Assembly: GCA_963665575.2 (NCBI GenBank)
Contig: CAXXDW010000003.1
Coordinates: forward strand, 248,001 to 312,000
DNA from: Rariloculus sp963665575
GTDB lineage: Bacteria > Pseudomonadota > Gammaproteobacteria > Steroidobacterales > Rariloculaceae
Length of the DNA stretch: 64,000 bases
Reading direction: 5' to 3'
Positions within the stretch are counted from its first letter, which is position 1, and each line of letters starts with the position of its first letter. Shown one piece after another: positions 46,242 through 55,948 of this stretch. Position numbers and translations under genes: made by a program. The notes below the pieces were generated by a model. That model saw only the letters and a program-made list of their open reading frames with translations, searched no databases and was not told the DNA's origin.

Positions 46242-47672
46242 TCAGCGATTGAGCGCGTGTATCGCCCTCTTGTCGGCGGAGAGCGCCGCTTCGTGCAACG
46301 CCTCGGTCAATGTGGGGTGGGCGTGCATCGTGCGCTGCAGATCCTCGGCGGATGCGGAAAACTCCATCGCGAGCACCGCCTCGGCGATGAGTTCGCCCGC
46401 CATGGGTCCGACGATGTGCAGGCCCAGGATCTCGTCGTATTTCCGGTCGGCAATGAGCTTGACGAGGCCCGCGGCCTGTTGCAGCGCCTTGGCGCGGCCG
46501 TTGGCGCTGAACGGAAACGTGCCGACCTTGTAATCGCGCCCGTCCGCCTTGACTTCCGCTTCTGTCTGGCCGACCCAGGCGATCTCCGGAGCCGTATAGA
46601 TCACCGACGGGATGGCCCCGTAGTTCACTTCGGCCGCGTGACCGGCGATGAGTTCGGCGACCATGACGCCTTCTTCGGTGCCCTTGTGGGCCAGCATCGG
46701 ACCGCGCACGACATCGCCGACGGCCCAGACTTTCGGGACGCTGGTCCGGCAGCTCTCATCGACGGTGATGAAACCCTTGTCGTCGAGCTCGACACCGGCC
46801 TCGGGCGCCCGCAGGCCGTCGGTCACGGGGCGCCGGCCGACACAGACAATGAGCTTGTCGACCTGAAGCCGCTTCTTCTTGCCGCCTGCTTCGTAGCTGA
46901 CCGTGACGCCATCGCCACTGGCCCTGGCCCCGGTAACGCTTGCACCTAGCCTGATGTCCAGACCCTGGCGCCTGAACTGCTTGAGCGCGTCGCGCGCGAC
47001 CTGCTCGTCGACCATTGGCAGGAACGTATCGAGCGCTTCGAGCAGTACGACTTCGGCACCAAGCCGACCCCAAACGCTGCCAAGCTCAAGCCCGATGACG
47101 CCGGCGCCGATCACGCCGAGCGTGGCCGGCACCGCAGAGAACTCCAGTGCACCCGCCGAATCCACGATGCGCTCGCCGTCAAAGGGCGCAATGGGAAGCT
47201 CGATCGGTGTTGAACCGGTGGCCAGCACGACGTTTTCGGCCGCAAGCACCTGACTTGAGCCATTGTCGCGGGCCACCTCGACCTTATGCTCGCCGAGCAG
47301 CCTGCCGTGTCCCCTGATTGCCGTGACGCCGGCTGACTTCAACAATGCCTCGATCCCTGAAGTGAGCTGCTTCACGATGCCTTGCTTGCGCTTCTGCATG
47401 GCGTCGAGATCAAGTGAGACACCCTCCACCTCGATCCCGTGAGCGGCAAATTCCGTCTCGGTCCGGTGGTAGAGTTCGGACGACTCGAGCAGCGCCTTCG
47501 ACGGGATACAGCCGACGTTCAGGCAGGTACCGCCGAGCTGGCGGCTGCCGTCGGCGTTCTGCCAATCGTCGACGCAGGCAACGGACAAACCAAGCTGCGC
47601 CGCACGAATGGCCGCCGGGTAGCCCGCCGGACCGGCGCCGACGACGACGACATCGAATTGTTGTTCGCTCAT
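46242..47672 (-). CDS. lpdA: Dihydrolipoyl dehydrogenase (E3)
   Basis: A 476-residue flavoprotein that reoxidises dihydrolipoyl groups. The FAD motif VVGAGPAGYPAAIRAAQ, the redox disulfide GGTCLNVGCIPSK, the NAD motif GVIGAGVIGLELG and the dimer-interface HPTLTEALHEA with the active His-Glu pair are all present. It is the last gene of the sucA-sucB-lpdA unit, 36 bases after sucB. Confidence 0.95.
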   Translation of the reverse strand: MSEQQFDVVVVGAGPAGYPAAIRAAQLGLSVACVDDWQNADGSRQLGGTCLNVGCIPSKALLESSELYHRTETEFAAHGIEVEGVSLDLDAMQKRKQGIVKQLTSGIEALLKSAGVTAIRGHGRLLGEHKVEVARDNGSSQVLAAENVVLATGSTPIELPIAPFDGERIVDSAGALEFSAVPATLGVIGAGVIGLELGSVWGRLGAEVVLLEALDTFLPMVDEQVARDALKQFRRQGLDIRLGASVTGARASGDGVTVSYEAGGKKKRLQVDKLIVCVGRRPVTDGLRAPEAGVELDDKGFITVDESCRTSVPKVWAVGDVVRGPMLAHKGTEEGVMVAELIAGHAAEVNYGAIPSVIYTAPEIAWVGQTEAEVKADGRDYKVGTFPFSANGRAKALQQAAGLVKLIADRKYDEILGLHIVGPMAGELIAEAVLAMEFSASAEDLQRTMHAHPTLTEALHEAALSADKRAIHALNR

Positions 47673-47708
47673 GGGTAGTGTTCCGTCCCTCGGAATAACG
47701 TAGTCCGG

Positions 47709-49022
47709 TCAGACCTGCAGCAGAAGGCGGGCGGGATCTTCCAGCCGCTCCTTGAGGTGGACGAGGAATTGTACGGCCTCGCGTCCGTCGACGATCCGGT
47801 GGTCGTAGGTCAACGCGAGGTACATCATCGGCCGCACACAGACCTCGCCGTCGACGACGATCGGCCGCTCCTGAATCTTGTGCATGCCGAGAATCCCGCT
47901 CTGCGGCGGGTTCAATATGGGCGTCGACATCAGCGAGCCGAAGACGCCGCCGTTCGTGATCGTGAAGGTCCCGCCGGTCAGTTCCTCCATGCCGATCTCA
48001 CCGTTGCGCGCACGCTTTCCGAAGTCGTCGATGGCATGCTCGATCTCGGCAAAATTCATGAGCCCGGCCTCGCGCATCACGGGCACGAGCAGGCCGCGAT
48101 CCGTCGAAACCGCAATGCCGATGTCGAAGTATTCGTGGTAGACGATGTCCGAGCCGTCCACGGACGCGTTCAGCAACGGGAATTCGCGCAGTGCCTCGGT
48201 CGTCGCGCGAATGAAGAACGACATGAAGCCGAGCTTGATGCCGTGACGCTGCAGGAAGCGGTCGCGGAATTGCCGGCGCAGCGCGATCACTTCGCTCATG
48301 TCGACCTCGTTGAACGTGGTCAGCATCGCGGCGGTCTGCTGCGCCTGCACGAGTCGCTCCGCAATGCGCGAGCGCAGGCGCGTCATTGCGACCCGTTGTT
48401 CGCGGCGGGTAGGCGCCAGCGCACCGGGCGCGTCGCTTGTCAGCGGCGACGCCGCATCATCGAGACCGACGTTTGTCTCGCTACGGCTCGCGATATAGCT
48501 CAGGACATCCGCCTTGATGATCCTGCCTTCCTTGCCGGTCCCCTCGATCAGCGCGGGGTCCAGGTCGTGCTCCTCGACGAGCTTGCGCACGGCGGGGCCC
48601 ATCTTGAACGGATGCGGCTCGGACTCGAACGTGGATCCGCCAGGCACCTCGGCCGAGCGCCGGCCACCGGCACCCGCAGGTTCCGGTTGCGCGACTGCCG
48701 GCGCGACCGTCTCCGGCACGATCGCGGGCTGTTCCGCAACGGCCGCTGACGGCGCTGACGGGCGGTCGATCGCGGCGGCCGACTCGCCTTCCTCAAGCAG
48801 TGCCAGTATCTCTCCGCTCGTGACCGTGGCACCGTCTCTGATCTTTATTTCTTTTATTATTCCATCAGTTGGGCATGGAACTTCAAGTACTACCTTATCT
48901 GTTTCCAGATCCACGAGGTTGTCGTCGCGGCGTACGGCGTCACCGGGTTTGCAGTGCCAGGCGACCAGCGTTGCATCAGCGACCGATTCCGGAAGCTGGG
49001 GTACCTTGATCTCCACGCTCAC
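47709..49022 (-). CDS. sucB: Dihydrolipoyllysine succinyltransferase (E2 of 2-oxoglutarate dehydrogenase)
   Basis: A 437-residue E2 subunit with one lipoyl domain (lipoylated Lys43 in ETDKVVLEV), an Ala/Pro-rich linker, an E1/E3-binding domain (GPAVRKLVEEHDLD) and a catalytic domain with the His of LTYDHRIVDGREAV. The GTG start at 49022 has GAGG about ten bases upstream. The lipoyl-domain coding part contains a sharply AT-rich island (separate entry). Confidence 0.95.
   Translation of the reverse strand: MSVEIKVPQLPESVADATLVAWHCKPGDAVRRDDNLVDLETDKVVLEVPCPTDGIIKEIKIRDGATVTSGEILALLEEGESAAAIDRPSAPSAAVAEQPAIVPETVAPAVAQPEPAGAGGRRSAEVPGGSTFESEPHPFKMGPAVRKLVEEHDLDPALIEGTGKEGRIIKADVLSYIASRSETNVGLDDAASPLTSDAPGALAPTRREQRVAMTRLRSRIAERLVQAQQTAAMLTTFNEVDMSEVIALRRQFRDRFLQRHGIKLGFMSFFIRATTEALREFPLLNASVDGSDIVYHEYFDIGIAVSTDRGLLVPVMREAGLMNFAEIEHAIDDFGKRARNGEIGMEELTGGTFTITNGGVFGSLMSTPILNPPQSGILGMHKIQERPIVVDGEVCVRPMMYLALTYDHRIVDGREAVQFLVHLKERLEDPARLLLQV
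48836..48912 (-). other. AT-rich, foreign-codon island inside sucB
   Basis: Over about 70 bases GC falls to roughly one third (counted 23 of 70 for 48841-48910), against clearly GC-rich flanks. It codes sucB residues about 38-62, from the lipoylation site DLETDKV through PTDGIIKEIKI. The codons are unlike the rest of the gene: four ATA, AAA, AGA, GGA, ACA, CTT, CCA. The reading frame and protein motif stay intact. Confidence 0.85.
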
Positions 49023-49046
49023 TGCTGATTCACCTCGAGCCCCGAT

Positions 49047-51920
49047 CTACCTTGCGGGTTCTCGTGCGCCGTTGCCGCGCGGTCCCGGGCCCGATGCGGC
49101 CAGCGCCGTGTCAACGACTGCGCGTTGTCTGCGAAGGTGCAACTCATAGATTCCGGCGGCGGGTGCTGCGGCTCCGCGCCGACCCGCGTACAGCAACTCA
49201 TGGCGCGCTTCGAGCGGTTCCTGCAGCCGATGTCGAATCTGATACCAGGCGCCCTGATTTTGCGGTTCCTCCTGACACCAGACGATCTCGGTCGCGTTCG
49301 GCCAGGCTGCGACCGCTCTTGCGTACTGTTCGCGCGGGAAGGGATAAAGCTCCTCGATACGAACGATTGCAACACTGTCCAGCCGGTCCTTGCGGCGTTT
49401 TTCGACGAGGTCGTAGTAGACCTTGCCGCAGCAAAACACAATCCGTTGGACCCGGTCCACAGGCAAACGCCCGGTCTCGCCGATAAGCCGCCTGAAACGA
49501 CCGCCGGAGAGATCCTTGAGCGACGACACGGACTGGCGGTGGCGCAGCAGGCTCTTCGGCGTCATCACGATCAGCGGCTTGCGCAGCGATCGCATCATTT
49601 GCCTGCGCAGCAGATGGAACATCTGCGCGGGTGTAGACGGAACGCAGACCTGCATGTTGTGCTCCGCGCAAAGCTGCAGGAACCGCTCGAGCCGCGCCGA
49701 AGAATGCTCCGGACCCTGCCCTTCGTAGCCGTGGGGCAGGAACAACGTAAGCCCCGAAAGCCTGTTCCACTTCGCTTCGCCGGAACTGATGAACTGGTCG
49801 ATCACGACCTGCGCGCCGTTTGCGAAGTCGCCGAATTGCGCTTCCCAGATCACGAGGCAGTCAGGCATCGTCGTGCTGTAGCCGTACTCGAAACCGAGGA
49901 CCGCTTCTTCGGACAGCAGCGAGTCGGCAATGGTAAACGCCCCGGGGTCCTCGACGACCCGGCTCAGCGGCGTCAGCACTTCGCCACTGTCTACCTCGTG
50001 AAACGCCGCATGACGATGAAAGAAGGTACCGCGCCTGCTGTCCTGGCCCACCAGTCGAACCTGGTACTTCTCGGCGAGAAGCGACGCGTAGGCCAGGCAT
50101 TCGGCAAATCCCCAGTCGAGCGGCAGCTCGCCGGCGGCCATGAGCTTGCGATCCGCAACGACTTGCTTGACGCGAGGATGAAGTCTGAACGTATCGGGAA
50201 CGGCGTTGACGATTTCTGCCAGCCGTTGCAGCTCCGCTTTCGGCACCCTGGTGTCGGCTCGGGCGCCAAGCGGGGCTTCCCTGTACTGGCGCCAGTCGAC
50301 AGTGTGCTTGTTGCCGATCATGCCAAGCGCGGCTTCGTTGGTGTTGCGCCCCTCGTCGACGCAGCGTCGATACTCGTCGGCGAGCTCGCGTTGCGCGAAG
50401 TCCGTTGTCACGCCGCTGTCGGTGAGCTTGCGGGCGTAGCGAGCGCGCACGGTCTCGTGCTCGCGGATCGCAGCGTACATCAGCGGTTGAGTCGCGGCAG
50501 GCTCGTCGGCCTCGTTGTGACCGCGGCGGCGGTAGCACACGAGATCGATGACGACATCCTTGTGAAACGCCCGCCGGTACTGCAATGCGAGTTGAACGGC
50601 GGCCACGGCGGCCTCGGGATCATCGCCGTTGACATGAATGATCGGCGCTTCGACCATCTTGGCGACATCCGAACAGTAGACGGTAGAACGCAGGTCGCCC
50701 GGTTCGCTGGTCGTGAATCCGATCTGGTTGTTGACCACGATGTGTATCGTGCCGCCGGTGCGAAACGCACGTGCCTGCGAGAGCTGGAATGTCTCCGTGA
50801 CGACGCCCTGGCCAGCGAGTGCCGCATCGCCGTGAACGAGGATCGGCAACACCAGTTCGCCTTCGGAGTCGCCGCGCCTGTCCTGACGAGCCCTGACGGA
50901 GCCCTCGACGACCGGATTGACGATTTCAAGGTGCGAGGGATTGAATGCGAGCACGACATGGACGGGACCGCCGGGCGTGCGTATGTCCGCGGAAAACCCC
51001 ATGTGATACTTGACGTCGCCCGAACCCTTGAGCGTCGTCAGGTCGTGGTCGCCTTCGAACTCCGTGAGCAGCTCCCGCGGCGACTTGCCGAGCACATTCA
51101 CGAGAACGTTGAGTCGACCCCGGTGTGCCATACCGATGACGATCTCCTTCACGCCGCGCTCGCCGGCGTGCTGGATCGCGTCGTCGAGCATCGGGATCAG
51201 CGTTTCGGCGCCCTCCAGCGAGAAACGCTTTTGGCCGACATACTTCGTGTGCAGATAGCGCTCGATTCCTTCGGCGCGTGTCAGGCTCCTGAGGATCGCG
51301 AGCTGCTCGTGTGCACCGATTCGCCACTGCGCCATGCGGGACTCGAACCGTTCCCGAAGCCAGAGTCGTTCGCGGGCGCGTGAGATGTGCGCAAATTCGA
51401 CCGCGAGCTTGCCGCAGTAGATGCGCCTGAGCAGCGCAAGAACGTCCCGCAGCTTCATGCGGCTTCGGTCGGCGCCGGCCAGGCCGCCCGTATGGAACTC
51501 GCGCTCGAAGTCCGATTCGTCAAGGCCGAGGTAGTCGAGCTTGAGCACCGCCGGCATCGGCCGTTCCCAGAGCCCGAGAGGATCGAGATCGGCGATCAGA
51601 TGCCCGCGCAAGCTGTAGACCTGAATGAGGCGTGAGACCGATGCCTGTTTCGCACTCGCCTGGACACTGGCCTGCGCCGCCGTACGCGCCTTGCTCGCCA
51701 CCGCCGTCGGGTTGCCGCGGACGCGTTCGCCGATCGCCTTGACGATCGGACCGTGCGCGATATCGCCAATCTCGGATCCAAGCGCGCTGAAGTAGCGGCG
51801 CCATGCCGCGGGCACGCTGCCGGGCTCATTCAGATACGCCTCATAGAGCCCTTCCACATAGGTCGCGTTCGCGCCCTGCAGCGGTGTCGATTCGTACTGC
51901 CGTTCAAATAGCGTGGTCAT
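49047..51920 (-). CDS. sucA: 2-oxoglutarate dehydrogenase E1 component
   Basis: A 957-residue thiamine-diphosphate decarboxylase. It has the short N-terminal E2-binding segment (TYVEGLYEAYLNEPGSVPAAW), GMAHRGRLNVLVNVLGK, the ThDP region HVNGDDPEAAVAAVQLAL and CYRRRGHNEADEPA, and the C-terminal LFLPHGYEGQGPEHSSARLERFLQLCAE. The ATG at 51920 starts the conserved N-terminus. It is the first gene of the OGDH unit. Confidence 0.95.
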   Translation of the reverse strand: MTTLFERQYESTPLQGANATYVEGLYEAYLNEPGSVPAAWRRYFSALGSEIGDIAHGPIVKAIGERVRGNPTAVASKARTAAQASVQASAKQASVSRLIQVYSLRGHLIADLDPLGLWERPMPAVLKLDYLGLDESDFEREFHTGGLAGADRSRMKLRDVLALLRRIYCGKLAVEFAHISRARERLWLRERFESRMAQWRIGAHEQLAILRSLTRAEGIERYLHTKYVGQKRFSLEGAETLIPMLDDAIQHAGERGVKEIVIGMAHRGRLNVLVNVLGKSPRELLTEFEGDHDLTTLKGSGDVKYHMGFSADIRTPGGPVHVVLAFNPSHLEIVNPVVEGSVRARQDRRGDSEGELVLPILVHGDAALAGQGVVTETFQLSQARAFRTGGTIHIVVNNQIGFTTSEPGDLRSTVYCSDVAKMVEAPIIHVNGDDPEAAVAAVQLALQYRRAFHKDVVIDLVCYRRRGHNEADEPAATQPLMYAAIREHETVRARYARKLTDSGVTTDFAQRELADEYRRCVDEGRNTNEAALGMIGNKHTVDWRQYREAPLGARADTRVPKAELQRLAEIVNAVPDTFRLHPRVKQVVADRKLMAAGELPLDWGFAECLAYASLLAEKYQVRLVGQDSRRGTFFHRHAAFHEVDSGEVLTPLSRVVEDPGAFTIADSLLSEEAVLGFEYGYSTTMPDCLVIWEAQFGDFANGAQVVIDQFISSGEAKWNRLSGLTLFLPHGYEGQGPEHSSARLERFLQLCAEHNMQVCVPSTPAQMFHLLRRQMMRSLRKPLIVMTPKSLLRHRQSVSSLKDLSGGRFRRLIGETGRLPVDRVQRIVFCCGKVYYDLVEKRRKDRLDSVAIVRIEELYPFPREQYARAVAAWPNATEIVWCQEEPQNQGAWYQIRHRLQEPLEARHELLYAGRRGAAAPAAGIYELHLRRQRAVVDTALAASGPGPRGNGAREPAR

Positions 51921-52230
51921 GCGGTCCGCACTGGCACGGGAGCGGCACGCGCGCACAGGCTGCCGCCCGGACTGGAAAAAGGCCGCGCTAGTGTATCCAA
52001 ACCCCGATCAAGTTAAAACGCGGATCATGCCCGGAAACGAGGGCGCATGGTGGATTCATCCATGTACGCTGCGCCCGCGTCCGCGCAGTAATGCAGGGAG
52101 TCACATTGCCGGTCGCTTGAGCCACGCGTCAAATACATCCTTGTCCGCTCCGCGCGCGCATCCCTGCCCGCGAGGTTCTCAAGCGATCGGCAATGCGCCT
52201 GCCCTTGGCTCGCAAGCAGCTTGAGGGGGA
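51921..52230 (-). other. 310-base gap between the cytochrome c gene and sucA
   Basis: Holds a likely sucA promoter (separate entry) and an inverted repeat, GGGCGCA at 52041-52047 facing TGCGCCC at 52070-52076 with nested CATGG/CCATG inside. The repeat has no T-run and is about 155 bases past the cytochrome stop, so it is not a clear terminator; it could be an operator or RNA hairpin. No gene seen. Confidence 0.5.
51990..52018 (-). promoter_or_regulatory. Candidate sigma70 promoter of sucA-sucB-lpdA
   Basis: Minus-strand TTTTAA (52013-52018), a 17-base spacer, then TACACT (51990-51995), about 70 bases before the sucA ATG. Only a partial match at -35; supported by position. Confidence 0.35.
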
Positions 52231-52932
52231 CTAGGGTTCGAGACCCCTCGTCGCCGTGAGCAACCAGGCGAGCAGGTCGCGCCGATCGGTTTCGGAGCCG
52301 TAACCGGCGAACACCATATTGTTGCCGGGCAGGAAGGCCTCGGGTTCGGCAAGCCAGGCTTCCAGCAGCTCGGGCGTCCATACGATTCCTGATGCCTTTA
52401 GTGCTTCGGAGTACCCGAACCCGTCAAGTTGCGCGGCGGGGCGGCCGAACATGCCGTAGAGATTCGGCCCGAGGTTGTGGTCCTCGCCGGCGCCAAGCGT
52501 GTGGCAGGCCTGACAGGCGAGACTCAGTATCCGGCCGCGCTCAAGGTCGGCCGCGGCGAAGCGTGGAGCGGTAAAAAATTCGGCAGCCTCACCGACATTT
52601 CCGGAGGCGACTGTTCGCTGCGAATCGGCCAGACCACCGTCCCGGACAGTAGCGTTGCTCGCGGCCGCCGCAGGCGCGGTTGCCGTGTCTCGAAGCTGTC
52701 CCGGCGTACCGTCGTCCAACGATTCCGGTCCGGGCTCGGGCGCCGACCCGGGTGCGGGCCCGGTCGGGCCGCAGGCCACGACCACGCAGGCCACAAGCAC
52801 CGCGAGCCAGACGTGCGGATTGAGATTGCGCGTGCGAAACGGAGCGGATTCCTGTGCGGTCGCGTCGCCGAGGAGCAGGACGGCCAGGGCACTCGCGGCC
52901 CGCGTCAGCCTTCCTGATTGGAATCCTGGCAT
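52231..52932 (-). CDS. Membrane-attached class I cytochrome c
   Basis: A 233-residue protein with one c-type heme site CQACH, preceded by RGRILSLACQACHTLG and followed by the GPNLYGMFGR loop and the axial Met in PGNNMVFAGY, as in cytochrome c2/c550-like proteins. The N-terminus is odd: a first hydrophobic stretch (ASALAVLLLGDATA) and then a second (HVWLAVLVACVVVACG) ending in a Cys that could be lipid-modified, followed by a long Pro/Ala/Gly/Ser linker. AAGGA precedes the ATG at 52932. Probably an electron carrier on the periplasmic face; the partner is unknown. Confidence 0.75.
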   Translation of the reverse strand: MPGFQSGRLTRAASALAVLLLGDATAQESAPFRTRNLNPHVWLAVLVACVVVACGPTGPAPGSAPEPGPESLDDGTPGQLRDTATAPAAAASNATVRDGGLADSQRTVASGNVGEAAEFFTAPRFAAADLERGRILSLACQACHTLGAGEDHNLGPNLYGMFGRPAAQLDGFGYSEALKASGIVWTPELLEAWLAEPEAFLPGNNMVFAGYGSETDRRDLLAWLLTATRGLEP

Positions 52933-53151
52933 CGTCGTCCTTGCCGCCGCACTTTTCGAGATTGTAAACGACCGTGGATGCACGTGATTGCCGTGCGGGC
53001 GCCTCGCCGGGCCCGGTGCGACGCGGGACTCCTGCCACGGGCTGCTAGACTCTCCGGAAATCGAGGTCCCGGGTGGTTCGCGACTGGGCCATGCAGGTGC
53101 CTGGAGGAATGTCCCTACATACATTGACCGACTTTCTGGGAAGTATCACTC

Positions 53152-53892
53152 ATGCGTCTGGACGAGAACCAGGACGCCTTCGGCATGGCGGTCTGGGATC
53201 AGTATCACGGCCGACCGGCATTTGAGATTCTTGAGCGATCCGACGGCAGCGTCAGGCCGACGGATGGTCCGACCGAGTACCTTGCCGAGTTTGCGAAGTG
53301 GCAGGAACATGAGAAGAAGGCGATCAGGCTGGCCAGGGGTCGAGTTCTCGACATTGGTTGCAACGCCGGACGTCATGCGCTGTACCTTCAGGCGCAAGGG
53401 CATGACGTTGTCGGGGTCGACACGTCTCCGCTGGCACTGCAGACAGCCCGGCTGCGTGGTCTTCGACAAACCAGGCTGCTCTCGATTACCGAACTTACGA
53501 GCGCCCTGGGTCGATTCGATACCATCCTGATGCTCGGCAACAATTTCGGCTTGTTCGAGAATCGCACCAGAGCGCGCTGGCTCTTGCGTCGATTCAGGGG
53601 ATTGACCTCGCCGAGTGCCGGAATCATTGCGGAGAGCCTCGATATACACAGGACCGTTGACCCCGACGACCTGGCCTATCTGGCAAGCAATCGGCGGAAG
53701 GGGCGGATGAGCGGGCAAGTGCGCGCGCGATGCCGCTACAAGACGTTGGCTACGCCGTGGTTCGACTATCTCATGGTTTCAAAGCATGAGATGGAAGAGA
53801 TCGTATCGGGGACCGGCTGGAAGGTCCGGCGATACTTCGACTCAGACGGTCCACGTCCCAATTACATCGCGCTCATCGAACGCACGTCTTGA
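53152..53892 (+). CDS. Class I SAM-dependent methyltransferase
   Basis: A 246-residue methyltransferase with motif I GRVLDIGCNAGRHALYLQ, motif II VVGVDTSPLAL and FDTILMLGNNFGLF. The N-terminus (FGMAVWDQYHGRP) and lack of further domains fit small-molecule methyltransferases of the UbiE/Tam-like type. Substrate unknown. It seems somewhat less GC-rich than its neighbours, and it is the only plus-strand gene for several kilobases. Confidence 0.75.
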   Translation: MRLDENQDAFGMAVWDQYHGRPAFEILERSDGSVRPTDGPTEYLAEFAKWQEHEKKAIRLARGRVLDIGCNAGRHALYLQAQGHDVVGVDTSPLALQTARLRGLRQTRLLSITELTSALGRFDTILMLGNNFGLFENRTRARWLLRRFRGLTSPSAGIIAESLDIHRTVDPDDLAYLASNRRKGRMSGQVRARCRYKTLATPWFDYLMVSKHEMEEIVSGTGWKVRRYFDSDGPRPNYIALIERTS

Positions 53893-54097
53893 TCCGTCTT
53901 CAGTGGCCGATTGACGGCGCCCGGAGAGCATCGGCTTATTTCAAATCGCTAGCGAGTGAACGCCGAACATCCGGCCGGCGCGGTCATCGACGACCCAGAC
54001 GCGGCGGTGCGGAGCGTACGGACGCACGACCAGGCTGCGAGGGCTGAACAAGAACACGAACCCGGACCAAACCCGGATCGACGAGCTGCCGCGAGCC

Positions 54098-55948
54098 TTA
54101 CTCCGTCATGTCAGGGAACGGATGCGACATATCCAGATCGATTTCACGTTCAAATCCCGGTACGCGTATCGCTCCCGCACTGATGTCGAGTTCGGCTCCG
54201 TCGATGACGCCTTGCCCGAAATGGTAAATCGCATCCTGCAGGGCTCGCCGCATGCTGGCGTCATACGCCGCAGCGTTCTCGGCGACGGGGCTGTTGCGGT
54301 CACGCCATGCGCCGATCGCCGCATCGCCGTGGCGACGCCCGAGCATCGACTCGGTGACATGCGGCGCGAGAATCAGCGCCGTACCGTTATTGCCGCCGAA
54401 ACCCTTCGAGTTGATCAGGGCGCCGTCCATGTTTCCCTTGCCGAACTCGAGATGCTTCATCGGGAAGAGCACATGGTCGCAGTGCACGTCGTCGGCAATG
54501 TGATCGATCGTCGTGATGCCGGGAAGCACGCCGAACTCGAACGCCCCCAGCGTTGCCGCCAACTGATCGCCTGCGGCGGGGCCGAGCGTGTGACCCACGT
54601 AAGCCTTGACGGCGGCGACCGGCCAGTCCGACAGGCCGAAAACGCCTGCCAGCGTGTCCAGGATGCTCGACTCGGTGACCCGGTTCTGCGGCGTGCTTGT
54701 GCCGTGCGCCTGCACGAACGTTCGTGCAAGGCCCGCCTTGCCCAGAATCCCGCGAGCCGACGCCATGGCCTTGGCGACCGTCACGTAGTTGCCCACTCCC
54801 GGACCTGAAATCGACTTCTTGAAACCGTCGGCATTGACGAATACCTCGCCGACACTGCCGAGCACGTTCGCGCCGAGCTCAAGTGCGAGCGTGTCGTCAA
54901 ACAGGACCGCATAGACCGATCCCTCGGCCAGGGTAAACCCGCAGTTGTCCGAGAACGGCCTGCTCGCGCGCCGGTTGTCGATCGGCCCGGCCTGCCCGTC
55001 GAGTTCGGCGAGCGCGTCATCTTCGGCGAGTGCGCCCATGGTGCGAAAGCCCTCGATGACTTCGGGCTGTATCGGGGCCTCTGCACTGCCGACGATGACG
55101 ACGCGGCGGCGCCCGCTCCTGATATCGTCGATTCCCTGGCGCAGGTTGTACAGGAAGGTTGCACAGGCACCGATATTTGCGCCGGTTGAACCGACGCTGC
55201 CGATGACGTAGGCGTTGACGAAGTCGGCCGGCATTTGTGAAAGGCCGAGCGGGAGCTGCTTGGACGTCACGCGGCTCCCTACAAGGTGCGATTGCATGAG
55301 ACCCGCGTAGCCGTTGTGGTCGAGCTGACTCATGCCGCTGCCGGCGTATACGGCGATCTCGTCGGGCCGGACGGCGTCGCGCACCGTCTGCCAGCCGATA
55401 CCGAGCGAGCGGACCGTGTCCGAAGCGCCCCAGATACTGAGTTCCAGAGTGCGCGGATGATTGCGCGACTGGTAGCTCTGGCCGGGATCGAAGCCGGTGG
55501 GCAACTGTCCGGCACTGGTAACGCGCGAGCGCCGGGTATCCGGGAGAAACAGGTTGCTGGCCACGGCGATCTCGACCTGCACGTTGCGTTGATCGAGCGA
55601 CTCGACCTGCCATCCTTCCGGCAACTGTTCCGGCAGGTCCCGTCGCGGCATCCTGAAGCGTATCGTCTCGCCCGGTACCGGGCTGACGCGCATGCGGCGG
55701 TTCTGATTGATGCGTTGCGGGTCGAAGTGCTCGATGTGCCGGATGAGCGTATGTTCGGTCATCCAGCGGCGCTGTTCGGAGTCGCGTGAATCGTCGACAC
55801 CCATGAGCACCGCAAGACTCTCCCAGGTCGGGTCGGCGTCCCGATCAGCAAGGGCATCGATGACCAGGCGCCGGTAAGCGTGGTGGCCGGAAATCCGGCC
55901 CGCCGGGTTAACGCCGCCGAGAGCAACGATGACGGGGAGAGACTGCAA
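54098..55948 (-). CDS. fabY: FabY-like beta-ketoacyl-ACP synthase
   Basis: A 616-residue thiolase-fold condensing enzyme. The nucleophile Cys sits in GANIGACATFLYN, one catalytic His in VQAHGTSTPQNRVTE and the other in VKAYVGHTLGPAAGD. Length and the start LPVIVALGGVNPAGR match FabY of Pseudomonas, which condenses acetyl-CoA with malonyl-ACP to start fatty-acid synthesis. The start is TTG, with AAGGAA eight bases upstream; the conserved opening begins at this codon. It is monocistronic. A polyunsaturated or secondary-metabolite role cannot be excluded. Confidence 0.8.
   Translation of the reverse strand: MQSLPVIVALGGVNPAGRISGHHAYRRLVIDALADRDADPTWESLAVLMGVDDSRDSEQRRWMTEHTLIRHIEHFDPQRINQNRRMRVSPVPGETIRFRMPRRDLPEQLPEGWQVESLDQRNVQVEIAVASNLFLPDTRRSRVTSAGQLPTGFDPGQSYQSRNHPRTLELSIWGASDTVRSLGIGWQTVRDAVRPDEIAVYAGSGMSQLDHNGYAGLMQSHLVGSRVTSKQLPLGLSQMPADFVNAYVIGSVGSTGANIGACATFLYNLRQGIDDIRSGRRRVVIVGSAEAPIQPEVIEGFRTMGALAEDDALAELDGQAGPIDNRRASRPFSDNCGFTLAEGSVYAVLFDDTLALELGANVLGSVGEVFVNADGFKKSISGPGVGNYVTVAKAMASARGILGKAGLARTFVQAHGTSTPQNRVTESSILDTLAGVFGLSDWPVAAVKAYVGHTLGPAAGDQLAATLGAFEFGVLPGITTIDHIADDVHCDHVLFPMKHLEFGKGNMDGALINSKGFGGNNGTALILAPHVTESMLGRRHGDAAIGAWRDRNSPVAENAAAYDASMRRALQDAIYHFGQGVIDGAELDISAGAIRVPGFEREIDLDMSHPFPDMTE

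Noticed and set aside
49125..51383. 752-codon plus-strand open frame
   Set aside because: It is antisense to sucA, whose conserved protein fills the other strand; the frame is open only because of high GC.
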